From positions 1-64,000 of the forward strand of contig JAGXIL010000025.1 in NCBI GenBank assembly GCA_024635655.1: DNA of 64,000 bases. The letters run 5' to 3'. This document shows, piece after piece, positions 1 to 10,098 of this stretch. Source of the stretch: Gillisia sp. (GTDB taxonomy: Bacteria > Bacteroidota > Bacteroidia > Flavobacteriales > Flavobacteriaceae). A program made the translations under genes and the position numbers. Below the pieces are notes generated by a model. It ran no database searches and was not told where the DNA came from. It worked only from the letters and a program-made list of their open reading frames with translations. Positions within the stretch are counted from its first letter, which is position 1, and the number at the start of each line of letters is the position of its first letter.

Positions 1-3000
1 ATATAGGCCTTAATCAGGCTCCCGGCACTTTCTTTAACCGCCCTCCGGGATCTTTTCCAGATAATGCCAATAACGATCTCAACCCTTTTGGGATCAACGG
101 CACTGCAGAATCAATTCTTACTCCCGCCATCAGGGATATTTCTACCGTACAAAGCGGGTTTGGGGGATTGACAGTCTCTGAGGGAATAGATTACGCTAAA
201 CTAGAAAACGCCCGGCAATTAAAACCCAATGAATTTAATTTGAACAGCAGGTTGGGGTACATCTCGTTAAACCAACGCCTTAGTAATGATGAGGTGCTTG
301 CAGTTGCCTTTCAATATACCATTAACGGCAGGGTGTACCAGGTGGGGGAATTTGCCAATGACGGGGTAGATGCCAATGTTTCCACCGGGGATGTGGGGGA
401 GGAAGTAAGGGTGAATCAAAATCTTGTGGTGAAACTATTGAAAAGCACAGTTACCAATGTAAACGAACCTATATGGGACCTGATGATGAAGAACATTTAC
501 AGCCTGGGAGCTTTCCAGCTGGAAAAGGAGGATTTCAGGTTAAATATATTGTATACAGATCCCCAGCCCCTTAACTATATTACTGCAGCTGAAGATGCTA
601 ACGTTCCGCTTCCTGAAGATGTGGAAGAGACAACCCTGCTTCGGGTGTTCAACCTGGACAGGCTAAACTTCACAAATGATCCTGTAGTAGGAGGGGACGG
701 ATTCTTTGATTATGTTCCCGGGATCACCATAGATCCTCAAAACGGATTGGTCATCTTTACTTCTGTAGAGCCATTTGGAAAGCATCTTTTCGACAAACTT
801 GATAATACGCCCAACAGCGGGCCGGAAGAATATAACCTTCCTGAAACCTATAATGCCAACCAGGAAAAATATGTATTTCGCTCCCTGTACCGAACTACAA
901 AAATTCAGGCAGAGCAGGAAGATGCAGATAAGAATAAATTTCAGTTAAGCGGTAGATATAAATCTTCCCAGGTAGAAGGTATACCCATTGGATTTAACCT
1001 CCCACAGGGTTCTGTGACAGTTACAGCAGGAGGAAGGGTGCTGCAGGAAGGGGTAGATTATGTTGTGAATTATCAGTTGGGCCGGGTGCAGATCATTGAC
1101 GACGCGCTTTTGGCATCAGACACTCCCATCGAGGTACAAACAGAAAATAATGCTTTGTTCGGGCAGCAGTCAAAAAGATTTACCGGAATAAATGTAGAGC
1201 ATCAATTCAATGAGAATTTCCTTGTAGGAGGAACATTTCTAAATTTAAAAGAACGGCCGCTTACGCAAAAATCAAATTATAGCTATGAGCCTGTCAATAA
1301 TTCTATTTATGGCCTCAATGCAATTTATAACACAGATGTTCCTTTTTTAACCCGGCTGGTCAATAAGCTGCCGAATATTGATACAGATGTGCCTTCTACC
1401 ATTTCCGTTCGTGGAGAATTTGCCTATTTACAACCCGGGGCGCCCAATGTGAATGATTTTGACCAAAAAGCAACAACTTATATAGATGATTTTGAGGCGT
1501 CGCAAACTTCTATATCAGTTAATAATCCTTTGGGGTGGGAACTGTCTAGCGTGCCGCTGGAATTTGGGGGAGAATTGGCAAATGGAGACCTGGCTTCAGG
1601 TTATAAAAGGGCGAAACTTGCATGGTACACTATTGACCCTATATTTTACAGTAGTCGCCGCCCAGATGGGATCACAGATTCAGACCTGTCAAACTATGCC
1701 ACCAGGCGTGTATTTTTAGATGAGATCTTTCCAAATACCGATGTGATCCAGGGGCAGCCACAGGTAATATACACTATGGACCTCGCATATTTTCCCGGCG
1801 AAAGAGGGCCGTACAATTACAATCCTTCTGCAGCAGGAGGTAATTCCCTGCCTTCACCTGAAGAAAATTTTGGAGGTATATCCAGAGAAATCAGTTCTAC
1901 CAATTTTGAACAATCCAATGTGGAATTTATTCAGTTCTGGGTAATGGATCCATATATCTATCCTGAAAATGCAGGTAATACCGGAGGAACTATCACATTT
2001 AACCTCGGAAATATTTCTGAAGACGTATTAAAAGATGGAAGAAAACAATACGAAAACGGATTACCCGAAGATGGTAGCTTGCAAAATACTGTAACCACGG
2101 CATTTGGAAAAGTTCCTGCCAATCAATCCCTTATTTATGCATTTGATTCAGAGGGAGAAGAGCGCCTTAGGCAGGATGTAGGGTATGATGGTCTGGCGGA
2201 TGCTGAAGAAGCTGTTAATTTTCCCAATTTTGGAAATTTACCCGATCCTTCCGGAGATAATTACGATTATTTCTTAAATACCACGGGTAGTATTGTTGAT
2301 CGATACAGGAATTATAACGGGGTAGATGGCAATTCCCCTCCGGAAGTTGGGGACACAAATCGCGGAAATTCCACTTTGCCGACAACAGAAGACCTGAACC
2401 GGGATAATACGATGAATACGATCAACAGCTATTTTGAGTATGACGTAAAGATCTTTCCCGGGATGGATATTGATAACAATCCATATATTACAGATGTCAA
2501 AGAGGTGAACGCCCCTCTGCCCAACGGAGATCAATTGCCGGTACGATGGGTTCAATTCAAGGTGCCGATCTTTGAACCTACAGATGCAAAAGGAGGAATA
2601 GCAGATTTCAGGTCTATCCGGTTTATGCGTTTGTTCCTTAATGATTTTGAGGACCGTACCATTCTGAGGTTTGGTACTATGGAACTGGTGCGTGGGGATT
2701 ACCGCCGGTATAACCGGAGCCTGAACCCCGAGACTCCAAGACAGCCTGTTCAAAATGAAGGAACTTTATTTGAAGTCGCGGCAGTAAATATTGAAGAAAA
2801 TGAGAACAGGGAACCCGTGCCTTATGTGCTGCCTCCGGGAGTGGTGAGAGAAGAATTGTTTAACAACAATACCAACATCAGGCAAAACGAACAATCCCTT
2901 TCTTTAAGAGTTTGTGGTTTGGAGCCACAGGATGCCCGTGCCGTTTACAAGAATTTCCAGATCGATATGCGACAGTATAAGAACCTGGAAATGTTTGTTC

Positions 3001-6000
3001 ACGCTGAATCCATTGTAAACGAGATCGCCCTGAAGGATGGTCAACTGGTGGCATTTATTAGAATGGGAACAGATTTTACGGAAAACTACTACCAGATAGA
3101 GATCCCTCTTACAGCTACCAATTTTGGGGCCGCCTCCCCAGATGAGGTTTGGCCGGCGTCCAACAGGATCTTGTTGCCTTTAGAGCTGTTACAACGGGTG
3201 AAAACCGCGGTTTTAGGAGACCCGTCATTACGCTCTACCGAAATGAATTATTTTGATGAGGAGCTAAATCAGGAATTCGCTGAAGATCCTTATCAAATAG
3301 GGCAAATGAGGGTAGGTATCAAAGGAAATCCAAGTTTTGGAAATATAAGATTGCTGATGCTGGGGGTGAAAAACGGAACCCCCAAAACCGGTTCTGCAAG
3401 TCTGTGCGGGGAAGTTTGGTTTAATGAACTTCGGTTATCTGAACTGGATAATGAAGGAGGTTGGGCCGCCATTGTGAATATGGATGCGAACCTTGCCGAT
3501 TTTGCTTCAGTCTCAGGTACAGGTAGAAAAAGCACCATTGGATTCGGAAATCTCGAGCAGGGTCCAAATCAGCGAAGCCGGGAAGATGTGCAGCAGTATG
3601 ATGTAGTGACCAATGTTAATGTGGGTCAGCTTTTTCCTCAAAAATGGGGGATTCAGGTGCCATTCAATTACAGTCGTGGGGAAGAGCTTGTTACCCCTAA
3701 ATACGATCAGGAATTTCTAGACCTGGAACTGGTAAACAGGGTAGACGCCATTGTAGATCCTGTGGAAAGGGAGAGAGTCAGAAAACAATCTCAGATCTAT
3801 ACCAAGCGTCAAAGTGTAAATGTCATTGGCCTTAGAAAAGAAAGGACGGGAGACGATAAGCCTATGCCGTATGATATTGAAAATTTTGCCTTAACCACTT
3901 CGTATAATCAAATAGATCACAGGGATTTTGAAATTGAAGAGGCGCTAAGTCAGAATGTGAGGGTAGGAGCCACTTATGATTATAGCTTTGCGCCCAAATC
4001 TATAGAACCTTTTAAAAATATTGCAGTACTGGACAGCAGTGAATATTTTTCGCTGTTCAAAGATTTTAATTTTAATCCATTGCCAACAAATATTACCCTG
4101 GCTTCAAATATATTCAGGCAATACAATGAGCAAAAGTTCCGGGAGGTTACCCTTACCGAGAATGATATTGGAATTCCAACTTTGTATCAGCGCAATTTTA
4201 TGTTTGACTGGCAGTACAGGGTAAATTACAACCTCACCAAATCCCTGCAATTCAGTTTTAATGCCACCAACAGTCGGCTGGTCAGGAATTTTATTGATGA
4301 AAATAACGTTGCCGATGACAGTATTGGGATATGGGATGACTTTTTTGAGATTGGAAGGCCTAATCAACATTTTCAGACTTTACAGCTTAATTACGACCTT
4401 CCGTTCGAAAAGGTTCCGCTGTTGAGGTTTATAAAAACCACATATTCTTATACGGGAGAATTCCAGTGGGAACGGGGATCGGAATTATTTAAAACCCTGG
4501 AAGGAATTCCCGATCTGGGAAATTCTGTTCAAAACGCTACGATCCATCAGGTTAATGCAAATATGGATATGCAAAACCTGTACACATACCTTGGGCTTGT
4601 TCCCAGGACGGCCACCCCCGCAACTGTGGAACAAAGAAATGCGGCGGTGCCAACATTAACTCCAAAAGAGGGTCAAAAGCCTGCAAATGAGCAAAGATTA
4701 AGTTCAGCAGATAAAACCTATAATATCTTTATAGGGTTAGCGACTGCTATCCAAAGGCTACAGGCAACCTACAGAAGAAACCAGGGAATATATCTGCCTG
4801 GGTATACAGAAAGTATTGGTTTTATGGGCACGGTGCAGCCCACAGTAGGATTTACACTCGGGTTGCAGGATGATGTAAGGCAGCTGGCAGCACGCAGAGG
4901 GTGGTTAACCATGTTTCAGGAGTTTAATCAACAATATACCGCCGTGCAGAATGAGCAGCTGGATTTGCAGGCTTCTTTAAGTTTGATCCCGGAACTGACC
5001 ATTGACCTTAGCGCTAACAGGATCTTATCTGAAACTTTTTCTGAAAACTACCGTGTTAATCCGCAAACGCTGGATTACCGTTCGTTGAATCCATATATTT
5101 TCGGGAATTTCACTATTTCTACTATTCTTATCAAAACAGCTTTTAGCGCTAATAACGATGCTTTTTCTGAAACCTTTGAGACCTTTAGGGAAAACAGGCT
5201 GGAGGTAGCTCAGAGACTTGCTGCAGAAAATGGTTTTGACCCCACCAATGTCGATGAGGAGGGATATCCCGTTGGGTACGGAAAATCGAGCCAGGCGGTA
5301 TTGATCCCGGCTTTTCTTTCCGCCTATTCGGGACAGGATGCTTCAGAAGTTAAAATGGGAGCCTTTAGAGATCTGCCCCTTCCCAATTGGGATTTGAAAT
5401 ATACCGGTTTGATGAGACTGGATTTTTTCAAGAGGAATTTCAGAAGATTTTCCATTAATCACGGCTATACTTCGGGTTATACCATTAATCAGTTTCAAAC
5501 CAACCTGGATTACAATCCTCAAAATCCTTACGAATTTAATCAGGCTAATAATTTTAAGAACCGGTTGTTATTTTCCAATATAAACTTAACCGAAATTTTC
5601 AGTCCATTGGTCAGGATAGATTTGGAAACCAACGATGCCATTAGGGTTTTGGCAGAAATAAGGAAAGACAGGGCCTTATCCCTGAGTTTTGACAATAATC
5701 TTCTCACTGAGATCAAGGGTAATGAGTATATTGTGGGGCTAGGGTACAGGATCAAAGACTTTAAGGTTGTGACCAAGATCGCGGGTAGAAGCAGGGTTCT
5801 TACCAGTGACCTTAATTTTAAGGCAGATGTAGCCTACAGGAAGAATATCAATATTATTCGCTATCTGGATCTCGATAACAGCCAGATCATTGCGGGTCAG
5901 GATCTGTGGTCAGTAAATTTCAGAGCAGATTATGCCTTATCTAAAAACCTTACCGCGCTTATTTATTACGATCACACTTTTTCTGAATATGCCGTTTCCA

Positions 6001-6062
6001 CTGCATTCCCACAAACAACTATCCGCTCAGGGGTGACGCTTCAATATAATTTCGGAAATTAG
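1..6062 (+). CDS. sprA: SprA, type IX secretion/gliding outer-membrane translocon (5' end outside window)
   Basis: The reading frame is open from base 3 to the stop at 6060-6062, giving about 2020 residues; the start and signal peptide lie before the window. SprA (Sov in Porphyromonas) is known as the giant beta-barrel that forms the type IX secretion channel in the outer membrane, and full-length proteins are about 2400 residues, so most of it is present. The sequence is rich in aromatic, alternating strand-like segments and ends in a typical barrel strand (LQYNFGN). An in-frame TTG at 168 is not the true start. The downstream order gcvH, VanZ, tonB, RemB-like matches the neighbourhood I recall for sprA in other Flavobacteriaceae. 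Identification is confident; only the N-terminus is unseen. Confidence 0.95.
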   Translation, partial: IGLNQAPGTFFNRPPGSFPDNANNDLNPFGINGTAESILTPAIRDISTVQSGFGGLTVSEGIDYAKLENARQLKPNEFNLNSRLGYISLNQRLSNDEVLAVAFQYTINGRVYQVGEFANDGVDANVSTGDVGEEVRVNQNLVVKLLKSTVTNVNEPIWDLMMKNIYSLGAFQLEKEDFRLNILYTDPQPLNYITAAEDANVPLPEDVEETTLLRVFNLDRLNFTNDPVVGGDGFFDYVPGITIDPQNGLVIFTSVEPFGKHLFDKLDNTPNSGPEEYNLPETYNANQEKYVFRSLYRTTKIQAEQEDADKNKFQLSGRYKSSQVEGIPIGFNLPQGSVTVTAGGRVLQEGVDYVVNYQLGRVQIIDDALLASDTPIEVQTENNALFGQQSKRFTGINVEHQFNENFLVGGTFLNLKERPLTQKSNYSYEPVNNSIYGLNAIYNTDVPFLTRLVNKLPNIDTDVPSTISVRGEFAYLQPGAPNVNDFDQKATTYIDDFEASQTSISVNNPLGWELSSVPLEFGGELANGDLASGYKRAKLAWYTIDPIFYSSRRPDGITDSDLSNYATRRVFLDEIFPNTDVIQGQPQVIYTMDLAYFPGERGPYNYNPSAAGGNSLPSPEENFGGISREISSTNFEQSNVEFIQFWVMDPYIYPENAGNTGGTITFNLGNISEDVLKDGRKQYENGLPEDGSLQNTVTTAFGKVPANQSLIYAFDSEGEERLRQDVGYDGLADAEEAVNFPNFGNLPDPSGDNYDYFLNTTGSIVDRYRNYNGVDGNSPPEVGDTNRGNSTLPTTEDLNRDNTMNTINSYFEYDVKIFPGMDIDNNPYITDVKEVNAPLPNGDQLPVRWVQFKVPIFEPTDAKGGIADFRSIRFMRLFLNDFEDRTILRFGTMELVRGDYRRYNRSLNPETPRQPVQNEGTLFEVAAVNIEENENREPVPYVLPPGVVREELFNNNTNIRQNEQSLSLRVCGLEPQDARAVYKNFQIDMRQYKNLEMFVHAESIVNEIALKDGQLVAFIRMGTDFTENYYQIEIPLTATNFGAASPDEVWPASNRILLPLELLQRVKTAVLGDPSLRSTEMNYFDEELNQEFAEDPYQIGQMRVGIKGNPSFGNIRLLMLGVKNGTPKTGSASLCGEVWFNELRLSELDNEGGWAAIVNMDANLADFASVSGTGRKSTIGFGNLEQGPNQRSREDVQQYDVVTNVNVGQLFPQKWGIQVPFNYSRGEELVTPKYDQEFLDLELVNRVDAIVDPVERERVRKQSQIYTKRQSVNVIGLRKERTGDDKPMPYDIENFALTTSYNQIDHRDFEIEEALSQNVRVGATYDYSFAPKSIEPFKNIAVLDSSEYFSLFKDFNFNPLPTNITLASNIFRQYNEQKFREVTLTENDIGIPTLYQRNFMFDWQYRVNYNLTKSLQFSFNATNSRLVRNFIDENNVADDSIGIWDDFFEIGRPNQHFQTLQLNYDLPFEKVPLLRFIKTTYSYTGEFQWERGSELFKTLEGIPDLGNSVQNATIHQVNANMDMQNLYTYLGLVPRTATPATVEQRNAAVPTLTPKEGQKPANEQRLSSADKTYNIFIGLATAIQRLQATYRRNQGIYLPGYTESIGFMGTVQPTVGFTLGLQDDVRQLAARRGWLTMFQEFNQQYTAVQNEQLDLQASLSLIPELTIDLSANRILSETFSENYRVNPQTLDYRSLNPYIFGNFTISTILIKTAFSANNDAFSETFETFRENRLEVAQRLAAENGFDPTNVDEEGYPVGYGKSSQAVLIPAFLSAYSGQDASEVKMGAFRDLPLPNWDLKYTGLMRLDFFKRNFRRFSINHGYTSGYTINQFQTNLDYNPQNPYEFNQANNFKNRLLFSNINLTEIFSPLVRIDLETNDAIRVLAEIRKDRALSLSFDNNLLTEIKGNEYIVGLGYRIKDFKVVTKIAGRSRVLTSDLNFKADVAYRKNINIIRYLDLDNSQIIAGQDLWSVNFRADYALSKNLTALIYYDHTFSEYAVSTAFPQTTIRSGVTLQYNFGN

Positions 6063-6072
6063 CCGAATGCTG

Positions 6073-6103
6073 TTTGACCAATGCCAATAAAAAATTAACT
6101 TTG
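6073..6103 (+). promoter_or_regulatory. Bacteroidetes-type promoter for gcvH
   Basis: A -33 element TTTG (6073-6076) is followed by exactly 19 bases and a -7 element TAACTTTG (6096-6103), matching the Bacteroidetes consensus TTTG-N19-TAnnTTTG. It starts 11 bases after the sprA stop and leaves about 13 bases of leader before the gcvH ATG. gcvH is therefore probably transcribed independently of sprA. Confidence 0.75.
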
Positions 6104-6122
6104 CCATCTTAAAACCAATTTT

Positions 6123-6503
6123 ATGAATATTCCACAAGAATTAAAATACACCAAAGACCACGAATGGGTTAAAATCGATGGCGATGTTGCCACGGTAGGA
6201 GTGACAGACTTTGCCCAGGGAGAACTTGGAGATATTGTGTATGTTGAGGTAGAAACAGTAGGGGATACCCTGGACAGGGAAGAGGTGTTTGGAACGGTAG
6301 AAGCTGTTAAAACAGTATCAGATCTGTTTTCACCGCTTTCGGGAGAAATTATTGAATTCAATGACAGTCTTGAGGACGCCCCTGAAAAAGTAAATTCAGA
6401 TCCTTATGGAGATGGATGGATGGTTAAGATCAGGATAAGCGATACCAATGAAGTTTCTGACCTCCTAAGTGCTGAGGAATATAAAGATCTAATTGGCGGC
6501 TAG
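6123..6503 (+). CDS. gcvH: Glycine cleavage system H protein
   Basis: This 126-residue protein is the lipoyl carrier that shuttles the aminomethyl group between the P, T and L proteins of glycine cleavage in the cytoplasm. The N-terminus has the family pattern YTKDHEWV, and the lipoylated lysine is K63 in the motif VEAVKTVSD. Its length is typical. The P and T subunits are not in the window. No glycine riboswitch-like structure precedes the gene; a plain promoter lies directly upstream. The stop overlaps the start of the following VanZ-family gene by 11 bases, suggesting cotranscription. Confidence 0.97.
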   Translation: MNIPQELKYTKDHEWVKIDGDVATVGVTDFAQGELGDIVYVEVETVGDTLDREEVFGTVEAVKTVSDLFSPLSGEIIEFNDSLEDAPEKVNSDPYGDGWMVKIRISDTNEVSDLLSAEEYKDLIGG

Positions 6504-6897
6504 AATAATATTCATATTCGCCATTCTGTACACTCTTTTAATACTAATATTATCCCTGGCGCAATTGGGAAAGATCTCGGTGGGTGATTTTCATCCTACC
6601 GATAAGATCATGCATGTTAGCGCTTATTTTGGATTGGCTTTTATCTGGTTCTTTTATATTTTCATGAAAAAGCCGGAAGAATATCATTTAAAAGGGGCTT
6701 TTATTAAAGTTTCCCTTGTTGTAGTGGCCTTTGGTATATTAATTGAGGTTTTACAGGGAGCCTTGACCAGTTACAGGCAGCCGGATTGGGCTGATATTCT
6801 GGCTAATACTATAGGTGTATTGATCGCCCTGGGGGTTTTCTTGTTTTTCAGAAAATTTCTTACTCGTGTTAAACACCAGTTTAATTCATTTTTATGA
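6493..6897 (+). CDS. VanZ-family small membrane protein
   Basis: This 134-residue protein has about four hydrophobic segments (near residues 3-22, 40-57, 70-88 and 105-123) and the VanZ-like core: [13 protein letters not shown], a second conserved region around EVLQG, and [14 protein letters not shown]. VanZ-like proteins are membrane proteins of largely unknown function; only the namesake is linked to teicoplanin resistance, so no resistance role is inferred. The start chosen is TTG at 6493, overlapping gcvH by 11 bases, because no ATG occurs before the second membrane segment. The start is the uncertain part. Confidence 0.8.
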   Translation: MAARIIFIFAILYTLLILILSLAQLGKISVGDFHPTDKIMHVSAYFGLAFIWFFYIFMKKPEEYHLKGAFIKVSLVVVAFGILIEVLQGALTSYRQPDWADILANTIGVLIALGVFLFFRKFLTRVKHQFNSFL

Positions 6898-6941
6898 AAA
6901 AAATTTTTACATTAGCAACCTTTATTAATCATTAACGAATT

Positions 6942-7664
6942 ATGGAACCCAAGAAAAATCCAAAAGCCGATTTAACCAGACGAAGTGTTCTCTTCCTCCA
7001 GTTGGGTCTTATCCTAGTACTTTTTATCACATGGCAAGCCATTGAGTGGAAAACCTATGATAGAGATGACATTGATACAGGTCAGCTTAACTTAGATGAA
7101 CTGGACGATGAAGAAATCCCGATCACTGAGATCCAAAATACACCACCTCCACCCCCGCCGCCACCGCCGGCACCTGAAATAATTGAAGTTGTTGAGGATG
7201 AAGAAGAGGTAGAAGAAGATGTTATTGAGTCTACAGAGTCTGACCAGGATGAAATTATTGAAGTGAGAGAGGTTGTTGAGGCTCCTGTAGAGGAAGAGAT
7301 TGAAGATGTACCATTTGCTGTTATTGAAAACGTGCCGATCTTTCCAGGATGTGAAAATTTGAGCAACAATCAACAGCGAAAAGATTGTATGAGTGAAAAG
7401 ATTAAGGACTTTGTGAACAAAAGATTTAATACAGATCTTGGTAGCCAGCTTGGTCTTAGCGGTGTAAACAGAGTAATTGTAGTATTTAAAATTGATCAAA
7501 ACGGTAATATTGCCGATGTAAGGGCCCGTGCGCCACACCCAAGACTTGAGCAGGAAGCTGCAAGAGTAATTAACGCTTTGCCTAAGATGCAACCCGGTAA
7601 ACAAAGAGGAAAAGCAGTTGGAGTAAGCTACTCGCTACCTATTGTTTTCCAGGTACAGGATTAA
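6942..7664 (+). CDS. tonB: Energy transducer TonB
   Basis: This 240-residue protein has the TonB layout: a short basic cytoplasmic start, one membrane anchor (about residues 15-31), a run of prolines (about 67-76), a strongly acidic Glu/Val/Asp linker (about 80-125), and a C-terminal TonB domain (about 130-240) ending in the strand SYSLPIVFQV. TonB couples the ExbB/ExbD proton motor to outer-membrane receptors. Two cysteines (in PGCE and KDCM) precede the domain core, as in many Bacteroidetes TonB proteins. ExbB/ExbD are not nearby. A terminator hairpin follows at 7684. Confidence 0.92.
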   Translation: MEPKKNPKADLTRRSVLFLQLGLILVLFITWQAIEWKTYDRDDIDTGQLNLDELDDEEIPITEIQNTPPPPPPPPPAPEIIEVVEDEEEVEEDVIESTESDQDEIIEVREVVEAPVEEEIEDVPFAVIENVPIFPGCENLSNNQQRKDCMSEKIKDFVNKRFNTDLGSQLGLSGVNRVIVVFKIDQNGNIADVRARAPHPRLEQEAARVINALPKMQPGKQRGKAVGVSYSLPIVFQVQD

Positions 7665-7683
7665 ATAATATTTTTTGATATAT

Positions 7684-7718
7684 AATTCCCGGATGCACAG
7701 CATTCCGGGAATTTTTCT
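7684..7718 (+). terminator. Rho-independent terminator after tonB
   Basis: An inverted repeat (AATTCCCGGA at 7684-7693 pairing with TCCGGGAATT at 7704-7713) is followed by a T-rich tail. It separates the gcvH-VanZ-tonB unit from the RemB-like gene. Confidence 0.8.
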
Positions 7719-7734
7719 TTTGTATTCATTCCAA

Positions 7735-7764
7735 TTTGGCAGAATAAAAAATTTGGTATCTTTC
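7735..7764 (+). promoter_or_regulatory. Probable promoter for the RemB-like gene
   Basis: TTTG (7735-7738), an 18-base spacer and TATCTTTC (7757-7764) resemble the Bacteroidetes promoter, with one mismatch in the last base of the -7 element. It lies between the tonB terminator and the ATG at 7796. Confidence 0.5.
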
Positions 7765-7795
7765 ACGCCAGAACCCAACAATTTTCTGCTTTTCT

Positions 7796-9919
7796 ATGAA
7801 ATATTTTTCATACCTGCTCCTCATTTTTTTACCCGTCATCGGTGTATCTCAGAATTCGCTCACAGAGCTCGAAACTTATCCGGCTTTTCCGGAATGCAGT
7901 AATGCAGATTTTATAGAAGAAGAAGCTTGTTTCAAAAACACCTTGAGAGATTTTATTTTGGAAAACTTCCAGGTGCCCCAAAAAGTAACTGATGAAAATT
8001 ATAAAGGAGAGCTTACCGTACTTTTTGAAGTGAACCGAAGGGGGGAATTTGAAGTTTTATACGTCGATGCGATCTATCCTGAGCTAAAGGAAGAGGTGGC
8101 CCGGGTTTTTGAAATGTTGCCGGTAATAGAAGCCCCTACATATAATAGCCGGCCTACCTATGCGCAATTCAGGATGCCGCTTAAGATCCCGCTCCATTTA
8201 AATGCCCCGGTGTTGGAGGAGGGAGAACCAGAAGCAGGGGAGCCTGTTCTTGTTGCAGTAGATTCTTTACCTGCCAAACAGGGAGTTTTACAGGAATACG
8301 ATGCTATAGTCTCTAAGCCTTTCAAAAACAGGGAATTTAAAAGTAACCTCAATATTCCGTTATCTCATGAACGCTATAGCCGCTTTGATGCAGAAATGAA
8401 TCAAATAGGAACAAATACCCATACGGCCTCCAAACCTTTTCTCTATGCAGATGTTTCCCGGTATTATGATTTTGACGGGGAAATAGAGGAACTTGAGAAG
8501 AACACCTCCGGCTGGTTAGGTCGAAAGATCTGGAATGAGCATTTAGTGACCTTTCAGGGAGACAATTACTGGTTTACCGGGGATGTTGTGCTGGATCTTC
8601 AGTTAGGAAAAGACTTTCAAAGCGATTTTGATTTTACCTATAACAACACAAGGGGAGCAGTTTTCCAGGGCGGTTTAGGGGAAGATCTTAATTTTTATAC
8701 TGTGGTCTTTGAAAGCCAGGGCCGTTTCGCTGATTATTACAACTACTATGCTGAAAGTATAGCTCCCTTCATGGGAAGCGGCGTAGCAATAGTTCCGGGT
8801 AGAGGAATTGCCAAGGATTTTATGGATAACGGATATGACTATCCTGTTGCTGAAGGTTATTTATCATACAGCCCCTCCACATTTTTCGATATTCAGTTTG
8901 GGCACGGCAATAATTTTATCGGGGACGGTTACAGGTCATTGTTAATGAGTGATAATCCCAGTCCTCATCCATATTTAAAACTCAATACCAGTTTCTGGAA
9001 ACTTAAATACACCAATACGTGGATGTCTCTTCGGGACGTTAGGGAAGAAGTGGCAGCAGAAGGCTCTTACAGGACAAAATATATGGCCAATCATTATTTA
9101 AGCCTCAATCTTTCCAAACGTTTTAACCTGGGTTTATTTGAATCTGTTATCTGGCAAAATGACAACGGACGGGGTTTTGATGTAAATTATTTAAATCCTG
9201 TAATATTCTACAGATCTATTGAATTTTCCACCGGTGCAAGGGGAGGCAATGCTTTGATAGGTATTACCGGGAAATATAAAGCGAGCGATAAAATCAATTT
9301 GTATGGGCAGTGGATCATTGACGAATTCTCATCTGTAGAAGTTTTTGGAGGAGAAAAAAGCTGGAAAAATAAATTGGGATTTCAGCTGGGAGCGAAATAC
9401 TTTGACGCGTTCAATATTTCCAATCTATATCTTCAGGCAGAGTACAACCAGGTAAGGCCATATACATATTCACATAATTCTGTAGTATTAAATTACGGCC
9501 ATAACAATCAATCCATGGCTCATCTGTGGGGTGCCAATTTCAGGGAATTTGTGGCCATAGGCAGATACAGGAAGGACCGCGTGTATGGCAGTTTGAAATT
9601 TATTTTAGGAGAGCGCGGATTTGATTTTAACACTCCAAAAGATGACGCATATTACGGAGGAAATATATACAGGAGCGAACGCGAAAGAGCTTTTGAGACA
9701 GGAGTGGAAATAGGTCAGGGGAATACAGCGACCTCTGTGTTTACTGAACTGGAAGCAGGCTATATTGTGAACCCGGTAACCAACCTCAAAGTCTTTGCGA
9801 GCCTTATCCACCGAAATTTTGATCCTCTGGAAAATACAGCTGAAACATTTGACAGCAATACCGTGTGGTTGAATATTGGCTTAAGGACAGATATTTTCAA
9901 CTGGTACTTTGATTATTAA
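7796..9919 (+). CDS. remB: RemB-like gliding-motility protein: TonB-C-like module plus Wzi-like outer-membrane barrel
   Basis: This 707-residue protein starts with a signal peptide (about residues 1-19). Residues about 28-135 resemble the C-terminal domain of the TonB encoded just upstream: both have an FPxC motif, a second cysteine about 13-15 residues on, and a closing hydrophobic strand. Residues about 180-707 are rich in Tyr/Asn/Phe strand-like segments, as in capsule-assembly (Wzi-type) outer-membrane barrels. RemB of Flavobacterium johnsoniae is a gliding-associated protein encoded close to sprA, and position plus architecture support the same name here. A direct role in gliding is inferred from family and position, not shown by sequence. 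It could be annotated simply as a Wzi-family protein. Confidence 0.75.
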   Translation: MKYFSYLLLIFLPVIGVSQNSLTELETYPAFPECSNADFIEEEACFKNTLRDFILENFQVPQKVTDENYKGELTVLFEVNRRGEFEVLYVDAIYPELKEEVARVFEMLPVIEAPTYNSRPTYAQFRMPLKIPLHLNAPVLEEGEPEAGEPVLVAVDSLPAKQGVLQEYDAIVSKPFKNREFKSNLNIPLSHERYSRFDAEMNQIGTNTHTASKPFLYADVSRYYDFDGEIEELEKNTSGWLGRKIWNEHLVTFQGDNYWFTGDVVLDLQLGKDFQSDFDFTYNNTRGAVFQGGLGEDLNFYTVVFESQGRFADYYNYYAESIAPFMGSGVAIVPGRGIAKDFMDNGYDYPVAEGYLSYSPSTFFDIQFGHGNNFIGDGYRSLLMSDNPSPHPYLKLNTSFWKLKYTNTWMSLRDVREEVAAEGSYRTKYMANHYLSLNLSKRFNLGLFESVIWQNDNGRGFDVNYLNPVIFYRSIEFSTGARGGNALIGITGKYKASDKINLYGQWIIDEFSSVEVFGGEKSWKNKLGFQLGAKYFDAFNISNLYLQAEYNQVRPYTYSHNSVVLNYGHNNQSMAHLWGANFREFVAIGRYRKDRVYGSLKFILGERGFDFNTPKDDAYYGGNIYRSERERAFETGVEIGQGNTATSVFTELEAGYIVNPVTNLKVFASLIHRNFDPLENTAETFDSNTVWLNIGLRTDIFNWYFDY

Positions 9920-10047
9920 GAAAGAACTTTTGTACTAAGCTGGTATTTGTTGGAGTGCAGATTTTAGTTAACTCTTGCTGATCTCAACGACTATCTCCTT
10001 CTGGAAATAAGGATTTCCATAGCCTTGAAAATTAACACATTTGCCTT

Positions 10048-10078
10048 CTTGCCAAAACACAATTAAGGAGTATCTTTG
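10048..10078 (+). promoter_or_regulatory. Bacteroidetes-type promoter for the ctaB/oxidase block
   Basis: CTTG (10048-10051), a 19-base spacer and a perfect -7 element TATCTTTG (10071-10078) lie 20 bases before the TTG start of ctaB. The spacing is exact; the -33 box has one mismatch. Confidence 0.65.
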
Positions 10079-10098
10079 CAGTCAATTAAAAAGAGCTT

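Noticed and set aside
168-170. TTG as the start of the first gene
   Set aside because: The frame is open back to base 3 with sequence that fits SprA, so the true start lies outside the window.
6062-6123. Possible glycine riboswitch before gcvH
   Set aside because: The gap is only about 60 bases and is filled by a promoter, so an aptamer would not fit.
7082-7369. Ser/Gly-rich open frame on the minus strand inside tonB
   Set aside because: It is the complement of the proline-rich and acidic TonB linker; its low complexity comes from that.
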